Assembly: GCF_027942295.1 (NCBI RefSeq)
Contig: NZ_CP101416.1
Coordinates: 744,001-808,000 of the forward strand
From: Pseudanabaena sp. Chao 1811
Lineage (GTDB): Bacteria; Cyanobacteriota; Cyanobacteriia; Pseudanabaenales; Pseudanabaenaceae
DNA length: 64,000 nt
Reading direction: 5' to 3'
Part shown: piece after piece, positions 45,711-54,475 of the stretch
Numbering within the stretch: position 1 is the first letter of the stretch
Layout of the letters: each line of letters begins with the position of its first letter
Program-made: the position numbers and the translations under genes
The notes under the pieces: model-generated
The model's database searches: none
Told to the model about the DNA's origin: nothing
The model's input: only the letters and a program-made list of their open reading frames with translations

Positions 45711-45968
45711 TTACTGGTAAACATCCCTACGATGACCAATTTTAAGCACTAAAATTAACAGTTGATTATCCTGAATAGAGTAGATGATGCGATAGTTCCC
45801 CACCCTAATACGATAAAGATTATCTTCACCTACCAGCTTAACCACACCATCAGGACGCGGAACCTCAGCTAAAGCATCAATCTTTATCTTTATCCTTTGC
45901 TTCTCTTCAGTGGATAGAGCTTTTAACTGTTTGGCAGATTGTTTTACAAACTCAATACGATACGTCAT
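45711..45968 (-). CDS. RelE/ParE-family toxin
   Basis: 85 residues, close to canonical RelE: YRIEFVKQSAKQLKALSTEE, KLVGEDNLYRIRVGNYRIIY and the final LVLKIGHRRDVYQ with conserved His/Arg. It is expected to cleave mRNA at the ribosome. Its start overlaps the stop of the upstream antitoxin by 4 bp (ATGA). Confidence 0.93.
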   Translation of the reverse strand: MTYRIEFVKQSAKQLKALSTEEKQRIKIKIDALAEVPRPDGVVKLVGEDNLYRIRVGNYRIIYSIQDNQLLILVLKIGHRRDVYQ

Positions 45969-46240
45969 AGACCAATCTCAGCCTTGAGACTTTCCCAAGA
46001 GATAGTACCTTCAGAATCAATAGATGCTAGAGCAGCTTTAGCATCTTCAATATCCTCGTAATCTTCATCAGCTTCATAGTTGCCAGCATTTATATTCAAA
46101 ACAGCTTGTGAATGTTTTGCTCTCACAAATAAGAGAAAGTCTAAAACTTCACTTAAAACACTATCTGAAGTTAGTTCAATTTCTTGAATTAGAGATCGTC
46201 TAATATCGCTTTGAGTTGAAGTTTCTGTAGTTATCATCAC
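45965..46240 (-). CDS. Antitoxin (DUF2281-like N-terminus)
   Basis: 91 residues, or 90 from the second ATG at 46237, which aligns better with its paralogue. The first 45 residues (LIQEIELTSDSVLSEVLDFL) are nearly the same as in the antitoxin at 43908, while the C-terminal half (EDYEDIEDAKAALASIDSEG) is different, matching a different toxin. It is the upstream gene of a two-gene operon. Confidence 0.87.
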   Translation of the reverse strand: MMITTETSTQSDIRRSLIQEIELTSDSVLSEVLDFLLFVRAKHSQAVLNINAGNYEADEDYEDIEDAKAALASIDSEGTISWESLKAEIGL

Positions 46241-46351
46241 TTTACATCTCTCGCATATTTTAGTTTCTAAAATCTTAGCAAATTCTAACAGTAGATTGAT
46301 TGTATTAAAAACAATATCTGTATTGCGATCGCATTAAAGCTCTCAATAAAA

Positions 46352-46374
46352 AAGGGACGCGATGCGCCCCCTTC
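46352..46374 (-). terminator. Hairpin after guaA
   Basis: AAGGGACGC-GAT-GCGCCCCCTT pairs with one mismatch, about 10 bp beyond the guaA stop on the minus strand, with A/T runs on both sides. Confidence 0.5.
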
Positions 46375-46382
46375 TATTTAAT

Positions 46383-48056
46383 TTATTCCCATTCAATCGT
46401 GCCAGGGGGCTTAGACGTAATATCTAGCACCACGCGATTGACACCTTCTACTTCATTGACAATGCGATTGGAAATAGTTTCCAATAGCTCATAGGGAACC
46501 CTTGCCCAATCCGCAGTCATGCCATCCTCGCTACTGACTAGACGTAAAACCACAGGATGGGAATAAGTGCGCTTGTCACCCATTACCCCAACACTGCGAA
46601 CCGTTGGTAATAGTACCGCAAAGGCTTGCCAGAGATTATTGTATTGACCTGCACGATTGATTTCCTGACGCACGATCAGATCGGCATCGCGTAAAGTATT
46701 CAATCTCTCGCTGGTAATTTCACCAATGATCCGAATTGCTAATCCCGGACCAGGGAAAGGCTGACGCTTGACAATCTCTTCAGGAAGACCAAGGGCAGTA
46801 CCGACCTTCCGCACTTCATCCTTAAATAGTTTACGAAGAGGTTCCACAAGCGTGAAACGTAGATTTTCGGGCAAACCACCGACATTGTGGTGACTCTTGA
46901 TTTTGACAGCAACACGTTTACCCGTAGCAGGATCGACGTTGGTATCCGCAGATTCAATCACATCGGGATAGAGCGTCCCTTGAGCGAGAAAGTCAAATGG
47001 TCCTAAACGGCTGGATTCCTCTTCAAAGACATTGATAAATTCACCGCCAATGATCTTGCGCTTTCGTTCGGGATCGGTAACTCCTTTTACCTTTTCAAGG
47101 AATCTTTCGCGAGCATTGACATATTCCACATGAATATGGAACTGCTCCTCAAACAGCTTGACAAGTCGCTCAGGTTCTAGCTTCCGCATGAAGCCTTGAT
47201 CAATAAACATACAGGTGAGTTGATCGCCGATCGCTTTATGTAGCAAGAAGGCAAGTGTGGAAGAGTCCACCCCACCTGAGAGGGCTAGCAAAACGCGCTT
47301 AGTCCCAACCTGTTCGCGGATTTCACGAATCGCATTTTCGATAAAGGCATCGGTAGTCCAGCTTGGTTCGCATTGGCAAATGTGATAAACAAAGTTGCGA
47401 ATCATTGCCATGCCACCTGCGGAATGTACTACCTCAGGATGGAATTGCACACCATATAGCTTTTTGACATGATCAGCGATCGCAGCACAGGGAGTATTTG
47501 CCGTATGGGCAAGCACTTCAAATCCTTTAGGCAAATCCACTACGGAGTCGCCATGACTCATCCACATGGTGATCCCTGTATCCACATTAGTGAGTAGATC
47601 CGTGGGATCGTCGATTTGTAATTCTGCTTTGCCATATTCCCCGCGATCAGCGCGTTCGACAGTGCCGCCGAGCTGTTTCGCCATTAGCTGCATTCCATAG
47701 CAAACGCCTAAAACAGGAATACCTAAATCGAAAATCTTAGGGTCGCATTGTGGCGCACCTTCATCGTAAACAGAACTGGGACCACCTGACAAGATAATCC
47801 CTTTAATATTTGATTTCAGCAATTTTTCGGCTGAAGTGTGATAGGGTAAAACCTCGGAATAAACTTGTGTCTCACGGATACGTCGAGCAATTAGCTCCGA
47901 GTACTGAGACCCGAAATCAAGAATAGCAATCATGGAACGAGTGATTTTATTGGCTGTGGTACTATCAGAACTTGTGCTAGCTGAATCTATACTAGATGAA
48001 AGCGCACCTTCAAGATTGAGTACGGCATTCGATGATGTTGGGGGGGAAGAAACCAC
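46383..48056 (-). CDS. guaA: GMP synthase (glutamine-hydrolysing)
   Basis: Converts XMP to GMP using glutamine and ATP. It has 557 residues. The class I glutaminase domain (about 42-240) has [12 protein letters not shown] (nucleophile Cys) and GVQFHPEV. The ATP-pyrophosphatase domain has [11 protein letters not shown], followed by the dimerisation domain ending in the usual [10 protein letters not shown] 41-residue Ser/Thr/Asn-rich N-terminal extension precedes [15 protein letters not shown]. The GTG start has AGAGG eight bases upstream, whereas the internal ATG at 47933 has none, so the extension is probably translated. Confidence 0.95.
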   Translation of the reverse strand: MVSSPPTSSNAVLNLEGALSSSIDSASTSSDSTTANKITRSMIAILDFGSQYSELIARRIRETQVYSEVLPYHTSAEKLLKSNIKGIILSGGPSSVYDEGAPQCDPKIFDLGIPVLGVCYGMQLMAKQLGGTVERADRGEYGKAELQIDDPTDLLTNVDTGITMWMSHGDSVVDLPKGFEVLAHTANTPCAAIADHVKKLYGVQFHPEVVHSAGGMAMIRNFVYHICQCEPSWTTDAFIENAIREIREQVGTKRVLLALSGGVDSSTLAFLLHKAIGDQLTCMFIDQGFMRKLEPERLVKLFEEQFHIHVEYVNARERFLEKVKGVTDPERKRKIIGGEFINVFEEESSRLGPFDFLAQGTLYPDVIESADTNVDPATGKRVAVKIKSHHNVGGLPENLRFTLVEPLRKLFKDEVRKVGTALGLPEEIVKRQPFPGPGLAIRIIGEITSERLNTLRDADLIVRQEINRAGQYNNLWQAFAVLLPTVRSVGVMGDKRTYSHPVVLRLVSSEDGMTADWARVPYELLETISNRIVNEVEGVNRVVLDITSKPPGTIEWE

Positions 48057-48148
48057 AGTAGATACCTCTATCTTAATGAGATAGCATTTAATGAGAGTGT
48101 CAGGCTTTCGTTAAGCCTATCGCTGCGAAAAAAGTAGCTATTCGTACA

Positions 48149-48751
48149 ATGCTAGCAAAATGGTACGTGTTTATGTATAAAAAAGTTATGATAGCGATCG
48201 CATTGCTACCAATTTTAGGGTTTCCAGTTTCAGGATTGCCGATTTTGGAAGCAGGAGCAGTGCAGTTGCGGGATGGTAAGACTTATTTCTTGCATTTACC
48301 AACCTTCCTAGAGGCTGAATCAACCGTAAATGTGATCTATGCGCGGAATGCCACTTATTATTTCAAGATCGCGCTTCCCCAGAGTATGGGAGAAAACTTA
48401 CAAAGGCTGGAAATAGTTCAATCAGAAGGTTTTGAGACGCTTGACTTTCGGCTTGATGAAACAATTGCCTATTTGCAACCCTCCTCAGGCGATCGCATTG
48501 CTGTTTCTGGTAAAGCTGAAATTCTCCAAAATCAGGATCGCGATCAAAGGAAAATTGTCATTACTTTTGATCCCCCAATTCCTGCTAATGGTGAGCTTAA
48601 TCGCCAACTAGTAGTCGGACTAAGACCAATTCGCAATCCCCGTTATGATGGGGTCTATTTATTTGGAGTCTCTGCATCTCCGCAAGGCGATCGCCCTAAC
48701 ACCCAATTTCTGGGCTATGGCAGATTAAACTTCTATGATCCCTTCCGCTAA
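48149..48751 (+). CDS. DUF2808 domain exported protein
   Basis: 200 residues (192 if the ATG at MYKKVMIAIALL is used). A signal peptide with hydrophobic core MIAIALLPILGFPVSGLP is followed by a DUF2808 beta-sandwich-type domain: YYFKIALPQSMGENLQRLEI, ITFDPPIPANGE and NPRYDGVYLFGVSASPQG. This family is largely cyanobacterial and presumably periplasmic or cell-surface. The function is unknown. gvpK follows 20 bp downstream on the same strand, so the two may be co-transcribed. Confidence 0.85.
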   Translation: MLAKWYVFMYKKVMIAIALLPILGFPVSGLPILEAGAVQLRDGKTYFLHLPTFLEAESTVNVIYARNATYYFKIALPQSMGENLQRLEIVQSEGFETLDFRLDETIAYLQPSSGDRIAVSGKAEILQNQDRDQRKIVITFDPPIPANGELNRQLVVGLRPIRNPRYDGVYLFGVSASPQGDRPNTQFLGYGRLNFYDPFR

Positions 48752-48770
48752 ATAATTCTGCAAAAACATA

Positions 48771-49223
48771 ATGACCGATAGCAATGATAGTTTAATCGTC
48801 AAGCCCAAAAAATCTGGACTAGCGCCATTGATTCTCACTTTGGTGGAATTGTTGCGCCAGCTAATGGAAGCGCAGGTAATTCGGCGGATGGATGCTGAGA
48901 AATTAACTGAGTCGGAAATTGAGAGAGCCGCAGATAGCTTACAAGCTCTAGAGAAACAGATCTTCAATCTTTGTGAAGTTTTAGAAATTGATCCCGAAGA
49001 CCTCAATCTCGATCTCGGTGAATTTGGGAAGCTGCTGCCTAGACGCGGAGCCTATTATCCAGATCAGTCCTCTAGTGAGTCATCGATTTTGGAATTACTC
49101 GATCGCTTGATTAGTACAGGAATCGTCCTCGAAGGTGATGTGCAGATTGGACTCGCCGACATTAACCTAATCGATCTCAAATTAAAATTATTACTAACTT
49201 CAGGCGATAAATCCGCTTCTTAA
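48771..49223 (+). CDS. gvpK: Gas vesicle protein GvpK
   Basis: A 150-residue GvpK with the cyanobacterial layout. The N-terminal GvpK domain (about 15-95) has LAPLILTLVELLRQLMEAQV, IRRMDAEKL and LNLDLGEFGKLLP. The C-terminal GvpA/GvpJ-like segment is LELLDRLISTGIVLEGDV followed by IGLADINLIDLKLKLLLTS. GvpK is an accessory protein needed for gas vesicle assembly. No other gvp gene is present in the window. It is convergent with larC, with no gap. Confidence 0.93.
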   Translation: MTDSNDSLIVKPKKSGLAPLILTLVELLRQLMEAQVIRRMDAEKLTESEIERAADSLQALEKQIFNLCEVLEIDPEDLNLDLGEFGKLLPRRGAYYPDQSSSESSILELLDRLISTGIVLEGDVQIGLADINLIDLKLKLLLTSGDKSAS

Positions 49224-49724
49224 CTAGAAATTGGCAAAGCTAATCTCTAGCAAACTCTCTCCTGCAAGCTTTACAGCTTCTTGAATGCGAGTTAATGGCA
49301 CATGATGCGATCGCGCTAGCTTCGCACAGTCCTCATATTCTGGTTGAATTGTCCAGAAGCCGTCCCGCCATGCCATCTTCACTCGCGCCTTGCCATATTC
49401 CGTTACGACTTCACGAATCTCACGATGAAGGATTTTGCGCTCTTGCCAACGATAGCGAATACCGAGAGTACTAGTTTCCCGAAAGAGAATTTGCTCACAA
49501 ATAGACTGGCGATCGCAATGACAAATAACAGTAATGAGAGTCCCGTTGCGGGATTTTTTCATGCCCACTGCTTGGGTATACACATCCAGAGCACCGTTTT
49601 GCAATAACTGCTCCATCGTGTAGGCGATCAATTGAGCAGACATATCATCAACTTGAGTTTCAAGAATGACAATGGTTTCCGTAATGCTTGCGACTGTTTG
49701 CTGTTTGTCAATTTCTTGAATCAA
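49224..49724 (-). CDS. larC: Nickel-pincer cofactor protein LarC, C-terminal part (LarC2)
   Basis: The C-terminal half of LarC, the CTP-dependent enzyme that inserts nickel into the pincer cofactor. If read alone it would start at TTG 49724 (167 codons, no ribosome binding site). Typical motifs are VILETQVDDMSAQ, NGALDVYTQAVGMKKSRNGT and MAWRDGFWTIQPEYEDC. The same frame is open upstream to the A9 run in LarC1, so it is most likely translated as the end of a LarC1-LarC2 fusion after a -1 shift (see 49745-49753). Confidence 0.88.
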   Translation of the reverse strand: MIQEIDKQQTVASITETIVILETQVDDMSAQLIAYTMEQLLQNGALDVYTQAVGMKKSRNGTLITVICHCDRQSICEQILFRETSTLGIRYRWQERKILHREIREVVTEYGKARVKMAWRDGFWTIQPEYEDCAKLARSHHVPLTRIQEAVKLAGESLLEISFANF

Positions 49725-49738
49725 AGCAGCATTAATCT

Positions 49739-50632
49739 CTAATCTTTTTTTTTATCTTTGGACTTACTCTTCCCAACCCACAACCGTAAGGCATTAGGAA
49801 TTTCTAAATCCTGAGAACCTGCCCCTAAACCTACTTTTTTGATTTTCATTAAGGGAACTTCGCCAAACTTTTCACTGAGGGTGACAGCGATCGCCGCTCC
49901 TGTGGGGGTGACTAATTCCTTGCGAATGCCATTATCAAAGGTAGTTACACCATGTAGTTCCCATAATTTCAAGGTGGCGGGGGCAGGCACGGGCATCTTG
50001 CCATGATCGCAATTGACATAGCCCCCACCCGCAGGCAAAGCCGAGCAATAGATTTTTTCGACTTCTAACCAAACAAAGCCTGCACAGGTACAGACAATAT
50101 CGACGATCGCATCGATCGCTCCTACTTCATGAAAATGGACTGCTTCGGGGGCAATCCCATGCACGGCTCCCTCGGCGATCGCTAGTTCTTTAAATATCGC
50201 TAAACTCCATTTCTCAACCTGCGCTGGTAATTTAGCATGACGAATAATATTCTCAATATCGGGTAAATGCCGATGCTCTTTATGGGTATGCTTTTCATGA
50301 TGATCATGACGATGGGAATGTTCTCCATGAGTGTGCGCGTCATGATCGTGAGAGTGACTATGGGTATGATCATGGCTATGCTCATGGGAATCAGTGGCGG
50401 CTACGGTTGGTGGCTCATTACCGACATAATTCAATAACTCCACATGGAGCTTTGTTGCTTGAATGCCACCACGATAAACAGATTCTGTCCATAGCTTCAC
50501 TTCGCGATCAAGTCCCAATTTATGAACAATATCTTGCAGATATTCTAGTGGGACACCTGCGTTCACTAGCGCCCCCAGACACATATCACCTGCGATACCT
50601 GTCGGGCAATCTAAATATGCAATGGTTCCCAT
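49739..50632 (-). CDS. larC: Nickel-pincer cofactor protein LarC, N-terminal part (LarC1)
   Basis: 297 residues: AYLDCPTGIAGDMCLGALVN at the start, a His-rich nickel-binding insertion (about 80-125, dozens of His/Asp), AVHFHEVGAIDAIVDIV, and LVTPTGAAIAVTL. It ends KDKKKD at a stop directly after nine A. In Lactobacillus plantarum LarC is known to be made from larC1 and larC2 by ribosomal frameshifting, and the same arrangement is seen here. LarB and LarE are not in the window. The nickel enzyme served is unknown. Confidence 0.92.
   Translation of the reverse strand: MGTIAYLDCPTGIAGDMCLGALVNAGVPLEYLQDIVHKLGLDREVKLWTESVYRGGIQATKLHVELLNYVGNEPPTVAATDSHEHSHDHTHSHSHDHDAHTHGEHSHRHDHHEKHTHKEHRHLPDIENIIRHAKLPAQVEKWSLAIFKELAIAEGAVHGIAPEAVHFHEVGAIDAIVDIVCTCAGFVWLEVEKIYCSALPAGGGYVNCDHGKMPVPAPATLKLWELHGVTTFDNGIRKELVTPTGAAIAVTLSEKFGEVPLMKIKKVGLGAGSQDLEIPNALRLWVGKSKSKDKKKD
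49745..49753 (-). promoter_or_regulatory. A9 slippery site for -1 frameshifting within larC
   Basis: On the minus strand the LarC1 frame reads GAT AAA AAA AAA GAT TAG. A -1 slip on A AAA AAA gives AAA AGA TTA GAG ATT, which runs in frame into LarC2 without a stop. The zero-frame stop comes one codon after the run. Confidence 0.7.
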
Positions 50633-50735
50633 ACTTAATCACTACAGAAATTATAAAACTACTCTGGTCTGCATCCTAGCATTGATATTGATTTTCATGG
50701 CATCCAAGATCTAGAAAGTGACTCTGGCATATCTT

Positions 50736-51833
50736 CTATGGTAGCGAGAATCCAATTACTCCTTGAAGATTAGCACCTTCCCAAATAGTACTTTCCACTA
50801 ACGCATCTGTTAAATTAGCATTAGCAAGATTTGCCTTTGAGAGATTTGTTCCCATAAAGTTAGCACCACTTAAATCTGCACCGCCCAAGTATGAATTTTG
50901 CAATTCAGCCACAGCAAAATTTGCCTGTTTGAGAATTGCCATACTTAAATCAACTTCCTTCATTTCTGTATGACGAAATTTAGTTTCGATGCAGATTGCC
51001 TGTGTCAAGATTGCTCTGTACAGGTAGGCGCGACTAAAATCAGCATGACTAAGATTTGCCTTAGTTAAATTCGCCATACTCAAAAAAGCATCACCCAAAA
51101 AAGCGTCACATAGTTCAGCACCAAATAGTTGCGCTCCACTTAAGATTGCACCTCCCAGATTAGCTTTATTGAGAATTGCCTTATTTAAGATTGCCTCGCT
51201 AAAATTTGCCATCAGGCAACCAGCCATGCTGACATCTGCAAAATCAAGTGATGCACCACATAAATTTGCACGAGTTAGCAAGGTTCCCCGTAGTTTGGCA
51301 CGACTCAGCTTGGCATGACTTAGATTCACATTGCTCAAGTTTGCGCCACTAAAATCAGCATTTTGGAGATCTGCTCCACTGAGGTTTGCACTATGGAGAT
51401 TAATCTTTTTGAAACTCTCTCCACTTAGATTTACACCCCGTAAATCTGTATCACTGAGATTTGCGGAACCAAGATTGATACCCCTAAGCTCTAGCGATCG
51501 CAAGTCAGTACCAGCCAAATTAACATCTTGGACATTCGCTTGACTAATATTAGCCTGAGCCAAGATTGCACCACGCAAATCAGATCCCTTTAAGTTGGCA
51601 TTAGAAAACACGGCTTCGCTTAAATTTGCACCGACTAAATTTGCGTAGCTTAAGTCCGTCCTACTAAAATTAGCCTTGCTGAGGTTGACTTGACTCAAAT
51701 TTGCACCACTAAGCTTTAGCCCAGACAAATCTACTTTTGTGAGATCGATCGCCTCAGGTTGAGCTTTTTCGCGCCAAGCATTCCAATGCTCAGCACCATC
51801 TTTAATATGTCGAACAATTTTTAGATCAGCCAA
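50736..51833 (-). CDS. Pentapeptide-repeat protein
   Basis: 365 residues, of which about 35-360 are tandem A(D/N)LxX pentapeptides (SGANLSQVNLSKANFSRTDL-type), expected to fold as a right-handed quadrilateral beta helix with about 16 coils. There is no signal peptide or membrane segment. Residues 1-30 (HIKDGAEHWNAWREKAQPEA) form a short helical cap often seen before such repeats. The TTG start has no clear ribosome binding site. Such proteins are numerous in cyanobacteria and mostly of unknown function. Confidence 0.88.
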   Translation of the reverse strand: MADLKIVRHIKDGAEHWNAWREKAQPEAIDLTKVDLSGLKLSGANLSQVNLSKANFSRTDLSYANLVGANLSEAVFSNANLKGSDLRGAILAQANISQANVQDVNLAGTDLRSLELRGINLGSANLSDTDLRGVNLSGESFKKINLHSANLSGADLQNADFSGANLSNVNLSHAKLSRAKLRGTLLTRANLCGASLDFADVSMAGCLMANFSEAILNKAILNKANLGGAILSGAQLFGAELCDAFLGDAFLSMANLTKANLSHADFSRAYLYRAILTQAICIETKFRHTEMKEVDLSMAILKQANFAVAELQNSYLGGADLSGANFMGTNLSKANLANANLTDALVESTIWEGANLQGVIGFSLP

Positions 51834-51922
51834 GATGATAGTTACTCAAATTTATGCTTGGGTATCATTCTAATCTAAGGTTTTTTATTCAATAAATCTA
51901 GATAAGCGAAATGGCTGATATG

Positions 51923-51998
51923 GCTATATAGGTCTAGAAGATTGTTTCTCCGCCGAAGGCGGAAAACAATCCTCTAGACTGGAAAACGCTATATAGCT
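51923..51998. repeat. Palindromic repeat with GCTATATAG ends
   Basis: GCTATATAG (51923-51931) and its inverted match near 51989-51998 enclose an imperfect stem CTAGAAGATTGTTT...AACAATCCTCTAG closed by CCGCC-GAA-GGCGG. The right part carries an inverted head TATAGCGTTTTCC. The inner stem resembles that at 42982-43016. Confidence 0.65.
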
Positions 51999-52000
51999 AG

Positions 52001-52045
52001 TAATATTTTTGATGGTGCGACTTTTTCGCACCATCAAAAATATTA
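52001..52045 (-). terminator. 20-bp palindrome at the queG stop
   Basis: Perfect arms 52001-52020 and 52026-52045 with a 5-base loop, overlapping the queG stop codon on the minus strand. Confidence 0.75.
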
Positions 52046-52993
52046 AATTAGCAATGTTTTAGCGTTGCGATGCCAGCGATCACGTTTAATTCTTCGCAGT
52101 GCCGAACCTGTAAAATTCTGATCCCACTCTTCTTCAGTCATATTTACTAAATCTGTTAATTGGGGATCGACATTATGGGGAAAGGGTTGAAAATCAGCTT
52201 CTAAGGTCTCTTGAGCAAAACGCTGATTCCAAGGACAAACATCTTGGCAAATGTCACATCCTGCAACCCAGTTGTGTAAATTAGTGGCGATCGCATCAGG
52301 AATTTGTTCGCCTTTGTTCTCAATGGTGTGATAGGCAATACAGCGATTAGCATCTACCACAAAAGGCTGGGCGATCGCCCCCGTTGGGCAAGCATCAATA
52401 CAGCGCGTACAAGTTCCACAATGTTCGGTATGGGGGCGATCAGGTTCTAGTTCGAGATTGGTAAGAACTTCTCCGAGAAATAACCAAGAGCCATATTCAC
52501 GAGTAATCACATTGCTATGTTTGCCAATCCAACCGATTCCCGCCCTTTGAGCAAAGGCTTTTTCTGCGATCGGTCCCGTATCTACATAGTAACGAGTTTG
52601 AATTTTTTCCCCTTGATACTCACCCAGTGATTCTAACCAAGTAGCCAAAGCCTTTAACTTTTTAGTCAAAACCTTATGATAGTCGCGCCCCCAGCCATAG
52701 CGAGAAATTTTCCCCACTTGGCGATCGCTTGAATGTTGATGGGGGGTGTAATAATTCAGCGCTACACAAATGACCGACTTTACCCCTACCATTACCTGAG
52801 TGATATCTTGGCGCTTGGGATTTGCCATCCAGTCCATATCCGCTTGATAGCCCAGAGACAACCATTCTTGCAAGCGTTCTGCCTCAATCCCAGACTCAGC
52901 TTTGGTAATTCCGACTTTGCTAAATCCTAGATCTAAGGCTTTTTGCGCGATCGCTTGTTTGAGTTCTTGTGGAGATAATTGGTGCTCTTTCAT
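52043..52993 (-). CDS. queG: Epoxyqueuosine reductase QueG
   Basis: Last step of queuosine synthesis in tRNA: cobalamin-dependent reduction of epoxyqueuosine. It has 316 residues. The N-terminal domain has ALDLGFSKVGITKAESG; the tRNA/B12-binding part has RYVDTGPIAEKAFAQRAGIGWIGK-type sequence (read in two pieces: RYYVDTGPIAEKAFA and AGIGWIGKHSNVI). Two 4Fe-4S clusters are shown by CGTCTRCIDACPTGAI and GCDICQDVCPWN. Its need for B12 links it to the cob genes in this window. Confidence 0.95.
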   Translation of the reverse strand: MKEHQLSPQELKQAIAQKALDLGFSKVGITKAESGIEAERLQEWLSLGYQADMDWMANPKRQDITQVMVGVKSVICVALNYYTPHQHSSDRQVGKISRYGWGRDYHKVLTKKLKALATWLESLGEYQGEKIQTRYYVDTGPIAEKAFAQRAGIGWIGKHSNVITREYGSWLFLGEVLTNLELEPDRPHTEHCGTCTRCIDACPTGAIAQPFVVDANRCIAYHTIENKGEQIPDAIATNLHNWVAGCDICQDVCPWNQRFAQETLEADFQPFPHNVDPQLTDLVNMTEEEWDQNFTGSALRRIKRDRWHRNAKTLLI

Positions 52994-53000
52994 ATTTCAA

Positions 53001-53035
53001 ATCAAAAATGCGATGTTTAGCATCGCATTTTTGAT
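53001..53035 (-). terminator. Palindrome after the J-domain gene
   Basis: A 15-bp stem ATCAAAAATGCGATG/CATCGCATTTTTGAT with a 5-base loop, beginning 5 bp past the J-domain stop on the minus strand. Confidence 0.75.
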
Positions 53036-53039
53036 ACTT

Positions 53040-54125
53040 TTAGCCTCCACCTAGCCAACCAAAAAAACCACCTTTTTTCTCTTCTTTGGGTTTGGCTTGA
53101 GATTTATCTGTATTCGTGGCTATACCGCTAACTTGGTTAATGTACTGGAGTGCTAATGGTTCTTCAGGATTCAGCTTCAAGGCTTGCTGGAAACTGACTT
53201 TTGCCATACCTGCTAATTTTTGATTCATATAGACAAAGCCTAACAAAGCATGACATTTGCTGTTATTACAATCAATTTGAATCGCATTCCGTAATTCTTT
53301 TAATGCTGAAGCCCATAATTTTTGACTGATATAGATTTCAGCCTGACGAATATATTGACTACTAGAAACATCATTAGCATTACTAGCATTGCTACTAGCT
53401 TGGTTCGTATTTTTGCTTGATTCGTCCTTATTCGCAGTGTTGTTTGCCACATTACGGGATGACATTTGAGCCTCACTCCGCATTTGGTAACTGCTATTTG
53501 AACTATTAGCATAGGAAGCAGTAACTCGACTGGTACTAGCGCTACTAGCAACATTGCTATTGGTATTGTTAGCAAAGCTTTGAGGCGAAGCTTTTGGTGT
53601 ACTAATCCCTGAAATTGTTGGCGAGTCTGATGTGTGTCTATATCCTTCTTGTAACAGGATATGTACTAAATTCAGCTCACTTAGTAAGCCAATATGTTCT
53701 AGAACTTGATCGAGATTTTGATACTGAGATTTTGCAATTGTCTGAACTGTTTGTTCGTAATTGATCTCTGTCGCAGAAGTTAAATATTTTTTGGCAATTT
53801 CTGATTGGGGCAGAAATGTCTGGTTACGTTTCATTAAACGCTTGCCAAGTAGTTTTAGAATCGCCGAATATTCTGTACGTTCACGCTCTTGGGAAAGTAC
53901 ATCGTAGGCAGGATTAACGAGTTTGGATAGATATTGCGTAGCTACTTGCTTTTCTACTGCTGTGCGTCCATGAATGTCTGGATGCAGGCATTTTGCGATC
54001 GAGAGATAGCGTTTACGCACATGGGAAGCTTCAGCTGTCAGTGGTAAGCCTAATACAGCATAGTAATCATTAAAGTCATACTGACCGATGCCACGCTCTA
54101 TACGAAATGTTTTTGGGTTTTCCAC
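53040..54125 (-). CDS. J-domain and TPR protein
   Basis: 361 residues starting at GTG. The J-domain (about 15-80, NDYYAVLGLPLTAEASHVRK with the HPD motif in CLHPDIHG) should stimulate an Hsp70/DnaK partner. A Ser/Asn/Thr-rich, probably disordered region follows (about 175-255). TPR-like repeats at about 260-330 (KLWASALKELRNAIQI, KLAGMAKVSFQQALKLNPEE) precede a Lys-rich tail ending GGFFGWLGGG. It is not a full DnaJ: no zinc-finger region. Confidence 0.88.
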   Translation of the reverse strand: MENPKTFRIERGIGQYDFNDYYAVLGLPLTAEASHVRKRYLSIAKCLHPDIHGRTAVEKQVATQYLSKLVNPAYDVLSQERERTEYSAILKLLGKRLMKRNQTFLPQSEIAKKYLTSATEINYEQTVQTIAKSQYQNLDQVLEHIGLLSELNLVHILLQEGYRHTSDSPTISGISTPKASPQSFANNTNSNVASSASTSRVTASYANSSNSSYQMRSEAQMSSRNVANNTANKDESSKNTNQASSNASNANDVSSSQYIRQAEIYISQKLWASALKELRNAIQIDCNNSKCHALLGFVYMNQKLAGMAKVSFQQALKLNPEEPLALQYINQVSGIATNTDKSQAKPKEEKKGGFFGWLGGG

Positions 54126-54251
54126 TATCGATCCTCGGCTTTTTGCGACCCAAACAAAATTTTTTAGATTTTAAACTAGATAAGTAATAATAGCTTACCC
54201 ATAATTATTAATACAGCTATGATCGCCACAATTACACATTTTCCATAGATA

Positions 54252-54363
54252 AAATACAGCACTTTACGGAAAAATGTGGAAGATATTCGCAAGGTAAAAA
54301 CCATACTCAGTAAGGTTTTGAGCTATAAATTGTACCTGCGGTAATATCTAAGGTGCTGTATTT
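54252..54363. repeat. 112-bp MITE-like element
   Basis: AAATACAGCACTT at the left is repeated inverted at the right as AAGGTGCTGTATTT. The left end equals the head of the palindrome family (TACAGCACTTT). The interior is only partly self-complementary and shows no ORF. Confidence 0.6.
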
Positions 54364-54475
54364 AAAATTTACACATTTTTGCTTTGAGCGATACAGTAAT
54401 TCGTCTAGATGCCTTACCCCGTATACATAACTTAAAATTCAATCTCCGTAATAAGTAGCTAGACGTAATTAAAAC

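Noticed and set aside
39199-46240. Accessory-looking region as a defence island
   Set aside because: Uma2, DUF29 and toxin-antitoxin genes cluster here, but no restriction, CRISPR, CBASS or other recognised defence gene is present, and gshA sits in the middle.
50200-50385. Ile/Met-rich frame opposite the His-rich part of larC
   Set aside because: Same-strand out-of-frame reading of His codons (CAT/CAC repeats); the composition is an artefact.
50736-51833. Repetitive DNA that could be mistaken for a tandem repeat array or CRISPR
   Set aside because: The periodicity is 15 bp and comes from pentapeptide codons; there are no spacers.
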